Source of the DNA: Craspedostauros australis
Taxonomy: Eukaryota > Bacillariophyta > Bacillariophyceae > Mastogloiales > Achnanthaceae
Assembly: GCA_026770025.1 (NCBI GenBank)
Contig: JAMXDE010000023.1
Location: forward strand, 310,001 to 374,000
Direction of reading: 5' to 3'
Length of the DNA: 64,000 nt
The notes under the pieces were generated by a model. The model was not told the DNA's origin. It worked only from the letters and a program-made list of their open reading frames with translations, and did not search any database. A program made the translations under genes and the position numbers. This document shows positions 54,656 through 63,657 of the stretch, piece by piece. How positions within the stretch are numbered: position 1 is the first letter of the stretch; every line of letters begins with the position of its first letter.

Positions 54656-54919
54656 GGCAAACGGATTGCGAGTTGGGCCAATTTCTGCCGATAATTGACT
54701 TTGTCGTTGGTGTGTCCATTGCGACATCAACAGACATCGATTCGTGATGTCATCGTTCTCTTTTGTATTGGTAAAGACTCCAATTCGGCACACAGAAAGA
54801 GACACCAACAAACAAATCCATTCCGACCAAACCAAAGGCTTCAGCACATCGGCACATCATCGCACCAGGACATCAAGAACAATGGAGAAGCAACGCAAGA
54901 GAGAAGTGCACGAGCACGA
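54656..54919 (+). repeat. Dispersed duplicate, copy 2, upstream of sulfotransferase
   Basis: The partner of 38608-38863. It ends about 130 bp before the chosen sulfotransferase start and includes an ATGGAGAAGCAA followed, 42 bp later, by a GTAAGT that could be a splice donor. It may contain that gene's promoter and leader, or a short first exon. Confidence 0.8.
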
Positions 54920-55050
54920 GCAGCCAGTAAGTATTGGTATTGCAGGAGAGCATCCGTCAGAGTGGCGGTAGGCGTCCTGAAAAGCATCATCCTCTTGGGT
55001 ACGTCAAACCAACGAGCCATTCGTTTTGCGACGCAACGAACAATAGCAGA

Positions 55051-56745
55051 ATGCGACGCAGCGATCTACGCCAGCCCAGTGCATCGTTCCACTCGTCCGC
55101 GCCATCCTCAGGAGATACGCTGTCGTCCATTGGATCAATCACAATTGCAGCCGATGGAACAGCCAGTGCAGCAAACTCGCACAACCATGCATCGAAGACA
55201 GACGGGAAGAGGCAGCAGACTTCCAAAAATCGTGCGCCGACGCAACACCGATCGTCGACAGTGACGACGCGACTTCCCAAGCTGGCGCTTGCTTTGTTGA
55301 GCATCGCATTCGCGGGGCTGGCGCAAATCCTCGCCTTCCATCGATCCTCCACAGTCTGGGAGCCACTGGCACCATTGGCATCGTCCACTGCGACATGGAC
55401 ACTGGCTGCGAACAGCGATGACACTGGCACAACGGCGGCGGAGAAAGCAACGCCACCAACTGCTCTGTTGTGGTGGTGGAAAGAAGAGGAAGCCATCAGA
55501 GATGCTTCCGTAACGTTCACGGAATGGAATGGCACAGCACCGTACAGCTGGTGCTCATCCAATGAAAATGTCGACGACAGCGACGGCGCCAACGGCAACG
55601 CCGACATCAGCAGCGATCAAAACAGAGGGTTCTTTTTTGCCAAAACATTCAAAACAGGATCATCGACCGCCGCCGCCATACACATCCGCATCGCCCAAAA
55701 GGTAGCCAATCGACATTTTGCCAAATCGACCCATCGCGGTTGTGATCAGTTCCGGTTCCAGCATCGATTCTCTCTGCAACGGAGGCACTGGTTGGTGCAA
55801 CATCAACGCAGGCCAAAGATTGCCTCAACTGACAACAGCACTGGCGGCGGCACCAACCATCACTCCAGCGTCGGGCCCAGCGCCAATGTCAGCTCCAGCG
55901 CCAAGTCCGACTACTTCGTATGGACCATCGTCCGTGACCCAGCGGAACGCGCGCTGTCCGCATATTACTTCTACAGGATTGGTGTGCGACAGCAGAATCA
56001 TACAGAGGAAGCCATGGACGACTACCTCCTGCGGTCGAAGAATTACCAAACGAGGCATCTCATGCGAGATTTCCACGAGCTCGCTGTCGACGACGGCCTC
56101 ATTCTCAACTCCAACGCCCAAGTGCCGTACGATGTCCTGGAATCCGAGCAGCGCACCGTCCAATTCGTTCATGACAGGGTGCTGTCGCAATACAATTTCG
56201 TGGCAGTGGTGGAACGTTGGGAGGAATCCATGGTGGCGCTGCAGCTGCTGCTAGATCTGGACGACGGTGACATCATCGCCTTTTCCGCCAAAGCCGCGGG
56301 CGGCTGGGCGTGGGACTGGGTGCACGGCGCTCGGTGCTTCGAAATCCCGCGCAGACCCAGCGTGCTGCCGCCGCTCGTTCAGGAACACTTGAATCATGAT
56401 TTTGTGGACCAGAATGTGGACTATCTGTTGCACGAGGCCGCTTCGCGGTCTTTGGACAACACCATCGAGCGACTCGGAAAGGATCGCTTTGAGCGCAAGC
56501 TGGAGCAGCATAGGCGGTTGAAAGCGCACATGGAGGAAACCTGCAAGAGGCATATCCACTTTCCTTGTTCCAGAACGGGATTCTTCCAGCCAGACATATC
56601 CATCGCGACGTGCTATTGGCGTGACATTGGCTGCGGATACGGCTGTGTGGATGCTGCGATAATAGAGTACGGACACAATGACACGGACGGAACACGAACC
56701 AAAAAGCGGTTACCGAAGTATGCCTATGGCCATGCAAGACATTGA
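55051..56745 (+). CDS. Golgi-type sulfotransferase
   Basis: A 564-residue type II membrane protein. After a Ser/Thr-rich cytosolic start comes a signal anchor at about 72-95 (ALALLSIAFAGLAQIL) and a stem. The catalytic domain shows the 5'-phosphosulfate-binding loop FFAKTFKTGSST and the 3'-phosphate motif WTIVRDPAERALSAYYFY, the two hallmarks of PAPS-dependent Golgi sulfotransferases. The Cys-rich end (CRTGFF-type and DIGCGYGC) suggests lumenal disulfides. It would transfer sulfate from PAPS to a sugar or glycoprotein; the acceptor is unknown. The start is uncertain. The frame opens at 54934, and a spliced first exon from ATG 54882 to a GTAAGT at 54927 with an acceptor at 54983-54984 is conceivable but needs a 58-nt intron. 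Confidence 0.8.
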   Translation: MRRSDLRQPSASFHSSAPSSGDTLSSIGSITIAADGTASAANSHNHASKTDGKRQQTSKNRAPTQHRSSTVTTRLPKLALALLSIAFAGLAQILAFHRSSTVWEPLAPLASSTATWTLAANSDDTGTTAAEKATPPTALLWWWKEEEAIRDASVTFTEWNGTAPYSWCSSNENVDDSDGANGNADISSDQNRGFFFAKTFKTGSSTAAAIHIRIAQKVANRHFAKSTHRGCDQFRFQHRFSLQRRHWLVQHQRRPKIASTDNSTGGGTNHHSSVGPSANVSSSAKSDYFVWTIVRDPAERALSAYYFYRIGVRQQNHTEEAMDDYLLRSKNYQTRHLMRDFHELAVDDGLILNSNAQVPYDVLESEQRTVQFVHDRVLSQYNFVAVVERWEESMVALQLLLDLDDGDIIAFSAKAAGGWAWDWVHGARCFEIPRRPSVLPPLVQEHLNHDFVDQNVDYLLHEAASRSLDNTIERLGKDRFERKLEQHRRLKAHMEETCKRHIHFPCSRTGFFQPDISIATCYWRDIGCGYGCVDAAIIEYGHNDTDGTRTKKRLPKYAYGHARH

Positions 56746-57016
56746 GGGCACTTTTGATAGCTCATCCGTCGTACGCGCTCGTCTCTCTGTGCAAACCCGG
56801 CACAGGGATCAAGGACGGAAACAAATAGAGGGGTACCAAATATACTAGTAGAGCACGAGGTCGATAGAATCGCATCCTATTATTGCATGCCTTCCAGTGC
56901 CTTTGCGTTCCTTTGCGTGCATTTGCATCCTATCCACCTTCCTCAGCAGCACACGTTTGCAGTCGCAGTCTTCCAATCACTTCATTCATACATTCGACAT
57001 TCAACTCGTTCCTCAT

Positions 57017-57541
57017 TCAACTTTGTGTCTTCGGATCGTCCATCCTCGAACCTTGCTGATCCCGCACCTCGTCGTTCCTAGTCTTCTCTTCTTGCGGCGA
57101 TGAGTCTTGCTGGAAGCGCGTCCCCACGCTCAGTCGCAGGTCTTTCACCTCTTGTTGCAGATCTTCTCGTGCTATCACCACGACCCCAGTCATTGCGAGA
57201 GGGAAGATAACCAAGAAGAAGAGTGGTTTCCAGTCAAAACCCTTCTCTGATGCTTCTGCCGCGGAAACGCTGGTCTCCGGAACCTTTGTATCGTCAGCCA
57301 GCATCCGTCCGCCTCCGCGGTGCTTCAGATGGCCTTGCCGTTTCCATTTTCGCTTCTGTGCAGAAGTGGCTTGGAAGCGAAGACCCGTCTTCGCAGCCAT
57401 CCTCGTGGCATGCACAGGAGCTCTCGACGCACGTGAATGTGTCCATGCTTGGCCGAACAATCCGTGGTTCGCTGATCGAACCGAACACAGTCGCCGCATT
57501 GCGGACATCGCGACAGTTGCCGCAGAGGTAGTCTTGTGCAC
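57017..57541 (-). CDS. Small single-pass protein, possible mitochondrial membrane protein
   Basis: 174 residues. The first ~60 residues are rich in Arg, Ser and Ala with almost no acidic residues (MRRLCSVRSANHGLFG, then RMAAKTGLRFQ), as in mitochondrial targeting sequences; starts at internal Met 12 or 15 are also possible. A predicted membrane helix lies at about 107-123 (LFFLVIFPLAMTGVVVI), preceded by DWKP and followed by an amphipathic acidic/basic tail (REDLQQEVKDLR). I do not recognise a named family, though the build resembles small inner-membrane proteins. It is a single exon between intergenic gaps. Confidence 0.55.
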   Translation of the reverse strand: MHKTTSAATVAMSAMRRLCSVRSANHGLFGQAWTHSRASRAPVHATRMAAKTGLRFQATSAQKRKWKRQGHLKHRGGGRMLADDTKVPETSVSAAEASEKGFDWKPLFFLVIFPLAMTGVVVIAREDLQQEVKDLRLSVGTRFQQDSSPQEEKTRNDEVRDQQGSRMDDPKTQS

Positions 57542-57977
57542 ACTGCTACTCTGCTGCTCTGCTATTCGAATTCAAGTGTGGTATTGCGAGCGTTGTTGTT
57601 GCGACGGTGGCAGTGAAGTGAGATCACGGACAACCCAACCCAACCCAACCCAACACTACACGGCGTATCGTGACGCATCCGGCCGATGTGGCTGGCCGTT
57701 TCGATCTTTGTTCGTTTTGGCGCCAAAAATAGATTGTTCGTGACTGGGAGTTCACTAAACAAACGATCAACGAAGTCATTTCGAAGCCTCGCACTTTACC
57801 ACACAGTCTGTCTAGAGAGTGGTAGTATAGACCAGAGAGCATTGTCCAGTACTATGTGTCCGTTGGTACGCACACCTCATCAAATGTTTGTATGGCATAA
57901 TAGATGGCCACAATTTGCAGGAACACGATCCAAATACTCTGGCAATCGTTGAGCATATAGTAGTGTAGTAGAACAAT
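57542..57977. other. Intergenic spacer with AACCC repeat
   Basis: About 436 bp with no gene. Four to five AACCC pentamers occur at 57631-57653. These are not the TTAGGG-type telomere unit expected for diatoms. Confidence 0.5.
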
Positions 57978-59540
57978 TTAATCATCCTTTTTGGATGAGG
58001 CTTCTTTCATGTCGCCTTCGCTGACGGAGCTTTCATTTTCGTTCTTTGGGACGTCGCCCTTCGTGCGTGGGTTTGCCACAACTTCCTCGTACTTGGTGTA
58101 AATCAGGGCGAATACCACGCCGTACAAACCAACGACGGCAGTCAACGGCGCCTGCTCGGGATCCACCTTGGCCAGCAGTCCACCCAAGATAGGGCCCACG
58201 ATGCCGGCCAAGCTCTCGACGGAGGCGAGGATTCCAAACAATCCACCGAGCTCCTGAGGGCTGGCGATGTTGCTGGTGTCGGCTGTGAAGATGGTGTTCA
58301 CGACTCCCAGCGCCATTACGATCGGGCCGTACACTGCGTACACGATCCACATGCTGGATGCGTAGTATACGAACAGCCTGCCGGCTCCAAGCAAGCAGCA
58401 GCACGCCAGCAGCAATCGCGTGCGTTGCTGGGTCGTTTTACCGAAATGCTTCAGCAGCAGCTTGGCAGCGAACCCCTGCGACAACGCGAACGTCAGTCCG
58501 ATGAATCCAAAGTATTGACCGTACTGCTTGGGCCCGAACTGGAACCTTGTCTTCAACGCCACGGTCCATATCGTTTGGAAGATGTGGAACGCCAAGCCCA
58601 TGCAGAAGCGGGAGGCCATCAGGAAGATCGCTGGCGGTGTCCTGGCTGCTGGGACCAGATCGGGCAGGAACTTGCGGAACATGGACTGCGTGGACGCGCC
58701 TTCTTCTTGACTCTTCTCGTCAGACGCTGGCATTGCCTCCTCGCTGTCGTTTGAATTGGCGGGAGATGGAAGAAGGAAGACGATAACTGCGACAGAGACG
58801 AGCAGGCAGACGAATGAAAACATCGTCGCGTGCTCGTAGCTCTTGAGGAGCGTCGCTCCCATCAGCGGACCGACCATGAAGGCAAGCCCGGCAGCCATGC
58901 CAAGCATCCCCACGCTCCCCGCCCTTTCGGCGGACGTGGCGGATGCTGGTTGGTAATCTCCGAACAGGGCCTTGAGGATGCTGAAGTTCTGCTGAAACAG
59001 TGACGACGGCACCATGCTCGCCCAGATGGTCGTCAGGTCCGTCGCTGTAGATGCAATAGCGACGCTCAGCGCCGACGCAAAGACCCCCAAGATCATACAT
59101 GCCTTGCGGGCACCGCCGAAGGTGCCCCAGATCGGCGAAGAGGAATCGGATACCATTCCAATGACGGTCGATCCCAGCAACGTCAACGTCGATCGAGCCG
59201 ACGTCATGCTTCCCACGCACAACGAATCGCATCCCAGCTCGCTGAGCCTGTTCTGGTAGTGTCCCATCGTCACCGCGTTGGCTAGTACGAGGGCAGCAAG
59301 GGATACGGTTCCGTACATCACACCATCCTTGAGGATCTTTTGTTGTCGCTGCGATTCCTCCATCACTGGTTCCTCCTCCTTATCTAGCGTTGTTGGAGCC
59401 GCTCGCGATGGCAGTTGGGTTGCGACGGCTCTGTCTATCTCCTTTGGAGTTGGTTTGCACATAATCTTCGTTGTTGTGGATGTTTCGTTGAACTTCAATT
59501 CGTCCACCAGTTGCGGTGTGGAGGGCTGATTCTCAAACAA
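57978..59540 (-). CDS. Major facilitator superfamily transporter
   Basis: 520 residues, one exon. A cytosolic N-terminus of ~65 residues precedes about 12 hydrophobic segments in two halves of six, separated by an acidic cytosolic loop at about 250-285 (NSNDSEEAMPASDEK). Helix content and Gly-rich motifs (GMVSDSSSPIWGTFGGARKA after helix 2, VGPLMGATLLKS, and IVGPILGGLLAK near the end) fit MFS_1 transporters. Among them the TetA/SLC22A18-like drug and metabolite antiporters seem closest, judged only from the layout. The substrate is unknown. The C-terminus is a charged Lys/Glu/Asp tail. Neighbouring genes give no clue to its cargo. Confidence 0.85.
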   Translation of the reverse strand: MFENQPSTPQLVDELKFNETSTTTKIMCKPTPKEIDRAVATQLPSRAAPTTLDKEEEPVMEESQRQQKILKDGVMYGTVSLAALVLANAVTMGHYQNRLSELGCDSLCVGSMTSARSTLTLLGSTVIGMVSDSSSPIWGTFGGARKACMILGVFASALSVAIASTATDLTTIWASMVPSSLFQQNFSILKALFGDYQPASATSAERAGSVGMLGMAAGLAFMVGPLMGATLLKSYEHATMFSFVCLLVSVAVIVFLLPSPANSNDSEEAMPASDEKSQEEGASTQSMFRKFLPDLVPAARTPPAIFLMASRFCMGLAFHIFQTIWTVALKTRFQFGPKQYGQYFGFIGLTFALSQGFAAKLLLKHFGKTTQQRTRLLLACCCLLGAGRLFVYYASSMWIVYAVYGPIVMALGVVNTIFTADTSNIASPQELGGLFGILASVESLAGIVGPILGGLLAKVDPEQAPLTAVVGLYGVVFALIYTKYEEVVANPRTKGDVPKNENESSVSEGDMKEASSKKDD

Positions 59541-60553
59541 TGAGAGCTTGCAATGTCAGGCTCTTCGCTGGCATCGATCCTGGTCTGCTGTACGAGTATG
59601 TAGTTGTGAGCATGTACTTGTGCGTGTCTATTTCTATCGAGTTGCCATTGTATTTGTACGAGTATGAACCCGAGTAGCGATTCTGACTCGAGCAGTCACA
59701 TCTTCCTCTTCTGTTTTGTTCTGTCCTCATGGTGGATGTTGTCGTGTTGTGGTGGCACGAACATCGTTTTCTCCAAAATGAGGTGTTGGGGTGTTTTTTG
59801 TGACGCGTGTTGTTTGTTTGATTTTGCTGACGTCAATGCCAGGACTCATCGCCTTGTGGGTCGTGTATCGGGTCTTGTGACGTACGAGTCACTAATTGGT
59901 AGACCGTACTCTCGAGTTGATCGAACGCAACTGGGACACCATGGAGTCGGATCGTGTGCGGGGTGTTTGTTGTATCTTCGACTACTATGACACAGTAGAC
60001 TACCATGATGGAGCAGATCGCTTCAACAATCGCAGACGGGCTTGGCGGCAGAAGCGGCACAGCAAAGTTCACTTGATGGTTTCCCCCTGGTGGACGTTCG
60101 TCGTTGAACGGAACAACGAAACGTGACAACCCTGCGCAGATGCAAAAATGTATTGGCACAGGGACAACTGAGACAGTCACAGTGCCATGTGTATTGATCC
60201 GTTGCGTCCGCCTCGCCAACTTGCTCTTGTGTAATTGTGATGCTCAAATTTTGCAATCCCGCTCTTTGCAGGATTATAAACGTGATGTCGATTGACGGCA
60301 ATCCGTGTCCTTGCATGTTGCCACCACACATAGTAGTACATTCGGGCCTGGGTCGTCAATGTTCACACCAAGCCCACTCGATAACCAGAGTTTTGTCCCG
60401 AAACATTCGCACCTATCCGCCTTGCTCCTCTCGACAAGTATCGCACATTGCGAACGCAATCACAAACCTCACAAAAACTCAAACCAAGCCGAAGCCAAGC
60501 CAAGGAAACGCAGACCAAAGCAAATCAAATCAAGTCATACCAAACCTGCAACC
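59541..60553. other. Intergenic region and leader
   Basis: About 1 kb between divergent genes. The frame of the next gene is open back to 60305, but those residues are leader-like. No supported gene or RNA. Confidence 0.45.
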
Positions 60554-61909
60554 ATGCCGACAATCAAGAAGGACATCCTTGCTCTCGTCATCGGACAGAG
60601 CCTCATCTTCAAAGGAGTCGATGCGTTGTTGGATCCGAACGCCGCCTCTGGTGCCAGCGTGGATGTGAATGCCATGGACGAACAGATCGCAGCCATCCAG
60701 CAGGCCAAGGACGCGTTGCACAAGAAGGCTGCCGATGGCGTGAGGCAGAAAGTCATGGACCAGTTCGGAATCCCTGTCTCCGAGAACCTCTTGGCCAACA
60801 CCGATAGTGTTCCATCCAAGGTGCAGGACAAGATGGCCAATCATGCCCGCCGCCTGCGCACCTCAGACGCGATCAAGAACAACTACGCCGATCTCGGGCG
60901 TCTCCAAGGTAGCACTGCCAATGGTGACTCAGCCACGCTGATTTCCAACGAGGAAACTCCCACAGTTCTTACTGCGGGCGCCCGTCATCTCAAATCAGTC
61001 GGACCTTCGGCATCGGCCAAGACTGGGAAATCGGCGAAGACCAGGAAATCGGCCAAGACTGAGAAATCGGCCAAGTCCATCAAGTCTGTGAAGTCTGTTG
61101 ACCCATTCGACCAGTGCTTCGCTGGGTCGTACCAAGAAGTTACCGCCAGCTGCGCGGATGCCAATGCCGATTGCTGCACGCCCCCAGAAGGCTCCAACAG
61201 CGCGGCCTGTTATTGGAGCCCCAACGTCACTGCCACAGTGTGCCCTTACTCTTGCAATGGCGAGATGGCCTGCGTTCTCGTCCCCGACGAAGCTGTTTCA
61301 ACGACAATCCAGGTTGCTCCGTTTTCTTGCAACGGAAATGGTGCCTGCGCTCTCACCTCCTCAACTGTTCCATTTGCTTCTTGCAACGGTGATTATGCAT
61401 GCGCAGCGAGTGCTCCCACCCTCGGCGAGTACACCTGCAACGGAATGTCTTCTTGTATGTACAACAACGGCATTGTCGAGGATTTTGGATGCTATGGCAA
61501 CGATTCATGCACTTTCAATGAGGGATTCGTCGGGAAGGCGTCCTGCAACGGTACATCTGCATGCGCCAGGAACGTAGGCACCATCAAGGAGGGATCGTGC
61601 TTTGGAGTGGAAGCGTGTATTGCTAACAGCGGCGTTATCGACGGGGGTTGTTCCGGCCCCGGTGCGTGCGCATCCAATTCCGGCAGCATCGGGTCTGAAT
61701 CCTGCGTCGGTGGGGACGAATCCTGCGCGGGCAACACTGGCGACATTGGCAACCGCTCTTGCCGCGGTGAATTCGCATGTGAAGGCAATTCAGGCACCAT
61801 TGGCAACGACGCCTGTATCGGTATTGAAGCGTGCTACCAGAACTACAGGACCGTGGCGGATGGGGCGTGCATTGGCGATGCCCAATGTTCCGACTACGAC
61901 TACTACTGA
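60554..61909 (+). CDS. Cys-rich repeat protein with lysine-spaced (silica-motif-like) segment
   Basis: 451 residues from the ATG in accATGCC. The start (MPTIKKDILALVIGQSLIF) is a weak signal-peptide candidate. Residues ~30-150 are helical and charged. At 156-180 nine lysines occur at exact three-residue spacing (K156, 159, 162, 165, 168, 171, 174, 177, 180), with Ser, Ala and Thr between them. This satisfies and exceeds the five-lysine K-x-x-K cluster known to target silaffins to diatom biosilica. From ~186 on the protein is Cys-rich, with ~20-residue repeats of the form SCxGxxACxxNxGxI, about ten or more copies, which probably form a disulfide-stabilised elongated fold. It ends Asp/Tyr-rich. 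A cell-wall or silica-associated role is inference. Confidence 0.8.
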   Translation: MPTIKKDILALVIGQSLIFKGVDALLDPNAASGASVDVNAMDEQIAAIQQAKDALHKKAADGVRQKVMDQFGIPVSENLLANTDSVPSKVQDKMANHARRLRTSDAIKNNYADLGRLQGSTANGDSATLISNEETPTVLTAGARHLKSVGPSASAKTGKSAKTRKSAKTEKSAKSIKSVKSVDPFDQCFAGSYQEVTASCADANADCCTPPEGSNSAACYWSPNVTATVCPYSCNGEMACVLVPDEAVSTTIQVAPFSCNGNGACALTSSTVPFASCNGDYACAASAPTLGEYTCNGMSSCMYNNGIVEDFGCYGNDSCTFNEGFVGKASCNGTSACARNVGTIKEGSCFGVEACIANSGVIDGGCSGPGACASNSGSIGSESCVGGDESCAGNTGDIGNRSCRGEFACEGNSGTIGNDACIGIEACYQNYRTVADGACIGDAQCSDYDYY

Positions 61910-62901
61910 GCGTTCCATCGGCAGGCAATCTATGTGGCTCAGATGGTTGCCCACATGGCCTCTATTGTTCTCCCGTAACCCAAACTAGCAGCTATTTGCC
62001 TATACGTATTGCGGGAGAGTATGGTAGAATGTCTCATTCATCGACAGTCAGTCACCGATCAAATGGGATTTAGCAGACGAAGCGCGTTTGGACAGCTCAG
62101 ACTGCCATGCTCTTTCTGCTGTGCTCTGCATTGATCTTCCTTCATCCAGATACGCATCTTGCTTGCGCCGTCCGTGTTGACCAGCATGTCGGCGACACCT
62201 CCAAAGAGCTGTTGCGAAGAATTGTCTCCTGGATGGAATTCGAGTATGTGATGGCAACAGAGGTTTCGACATTCGGCATCGAAGAGAGGTCTGTTGACGA
62301 AGTCAGTTGCAGTTCATCAAAGAGGTTGCCGTATAGTTGCGATATTACACAGAATAGCGGACATTATGCGGCATTGTTCGATTTCGGATTCACATGATCG
62401 TACTTCAGTTAGCAGTAGTGCGCATATCGGACATCGTTTGTTTCGCAGTCATCCAATGTTGGTCCTACATCATGTTCGTTTGTTCGTTAATTGAATACCT
62501 GTTTTAGCCCGGATTCCTGGTTTCGAACTGCTGTCCGAAGTGGGATGTGCATCGTGGTCTCCACAACAACAACCGCATCCACACGATCTCAGGTGTGCAT
62601 TGATGAAGTTTCTCGTCGTCGCCAACTGTAACAAAAGCAGTTGGAAACAGTCCCTGCCTCTGTGTTGTACTTCCTACACAACTCGTTTCATTGATGAGCC
62701 GAGCATTTGCTGTACTGACTACAAAGACAGCAATGTATCCTGGTTGGTATATTTGATTTTTATACTGTTTATGGGTAATGGTCATATACAATTCATGTAT
62801 TGGTCAAGTTTGGTTTGACGTTGATTCATTCCTAATGTTGCTGTGGCAGCATGAATGCATGCTGCCACAGGGACGACACGGGTCTCGTCCGTTCCTGCTT
62901 G
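61910..62901. other. Intergenic region between convergent genes
   Basis: About 1 kb. A 96-codon plus-strand frame at 62107-62397 begins with a hydrophobic MLFLLCSALIFL stretch but has no other support. The region ends with a perfect hairpin next to the following gene. Confidence 0.4.
62841..62870. repeat. Perfect hairpin 3' of the charged protein gene
   Basis: Arms ctgtggcagcatg (62841-62853) and its exact complement (62858-62870) are separated by four bases. It lies 31 bp beyond the stop codon of the minus-strand gene, so it would be in its 3' untranslated region. Confidence 0.9.
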
Positions 62902-63657
62902 TCACTTGTCCTTGTCCTTCTTGTGCTCGTCGGTGTTCCGTGTTGCCGCGGCCGCGGCTGCCACTGCCGCCGCGTTCTGCGCGACGCTTCTAGTGAAGGG
63001 CGCACCGAATGCGTTTGCATTGGGTGCGCCCCGCTTCTTCTTATCCTGCAACATGTTCTTCTTAGGCAAAGCAGTGCCAGGTTCATCCTTGTTGCAGCTG
63101 TCCTCTTCCTTGCCTGTTGGCACTCTGGTGGTTGCCGGTGCCACTGTCTTCTTGGAGGATGCTTTTTTTTCGACCGTCGCTTTGGCCTTTTTGCTTGATG
63201 CACTCGTTGGAGGCGGTTTTGCCTTTGGCTTCATTTCCTCATCGGATGAAAGGTCGATGCTCACAACTTCACGTGGCTTCTTCCGATGCGCATCATTGCC
63301 GGATGCTTCATCCCTGGCCTTGGTGAGAGCGCACCGCTTCTCGCGACGACGGCCCTTGCGTCGTCGCTTTGCCTCCTCCTCACCCTCCACCTTGACCCTC
63401 ACATTGGCGGATGCCACCATGAGTGGCGCGGAGCTCACTGTTGGCGGTGGACTTGGGGTGTCGGTGTTCGATGCGTTGCTGTCGTCCCCGTCGCCATCGA
63501 TGACGAAGGCGGTGTCTTCGCCTTTGCCATCTCTGAGGAGCCTTGGCGGTGCCGTCTTGGGCGTCCCCGAGTTGTGGGCCACGGTGGTTTGGCCCATGTA
63601 GCCTGGGATGGTGTCGGATGGATGGCACATGGGGCTTGGGACACGGGGGTACGACAT
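62902..63657 (-). CDS. Charged, probably disordered nuclear-type protein
   Basis: 251 residues, rich in Lys, Arg, Ala, Pro, Ser and Asp. Arg/Lys clusters (AKRRRKGRRREKR near 99-111) look like a bipartite nuclear signal. REVVSIDLSSDEE (about 129-141) fits a SUMO-interacting motif: a hydrophobic core followed by Ser and acidic residues. An Ala run (about 230-238) and a Lys/Asp end follow. No domain is recognised. An opposing plus-strand frame of almost equal length overlaps it. I prefer the minus strand because its composition (Lys/Glu blocks, the SUMO-type motif, start and stop context) is more protein-like. An upstream exon beyond 63657 cannot be excluded. Confidence 0.5.
   Translation of the reverse strand: MSYPRVPSPMCHPSDTIPGYMGQTTVAHNSGTPKTAPPRLLRDGKGEDTAFVIDGDGDDSNASNTDTPSPPPTVSSAPLMVASANVRVKVEGEEEAKRRRKGRRREKRCALTKARDEASGNDAHRKKPREVVSIDLSSDEEMKPKAKPPPTSASSKKAKATVEKKASSKKTVAPATTRVPTGKEEDSCNKDEPGTALPKKNMLQDKKKRGAPNANAFGAPFTRSVAQNAAAVAAAAAATRNTDEHKKDKDK

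Noticed and set aside
57631-57653. AACCC repeats as an interstitial telomere
   Set aside because: Only four to five pentamers, and the unit differs from TTAGGG; better seen as a simple repeat.
62855-63601. 248-codon plus-strand ORF opposite the charged protein
   Set aside because: Ser/Ala/Phe-rich shadow; the minus-strand reading has clearer protein features. The strand choice is only moderately certain.
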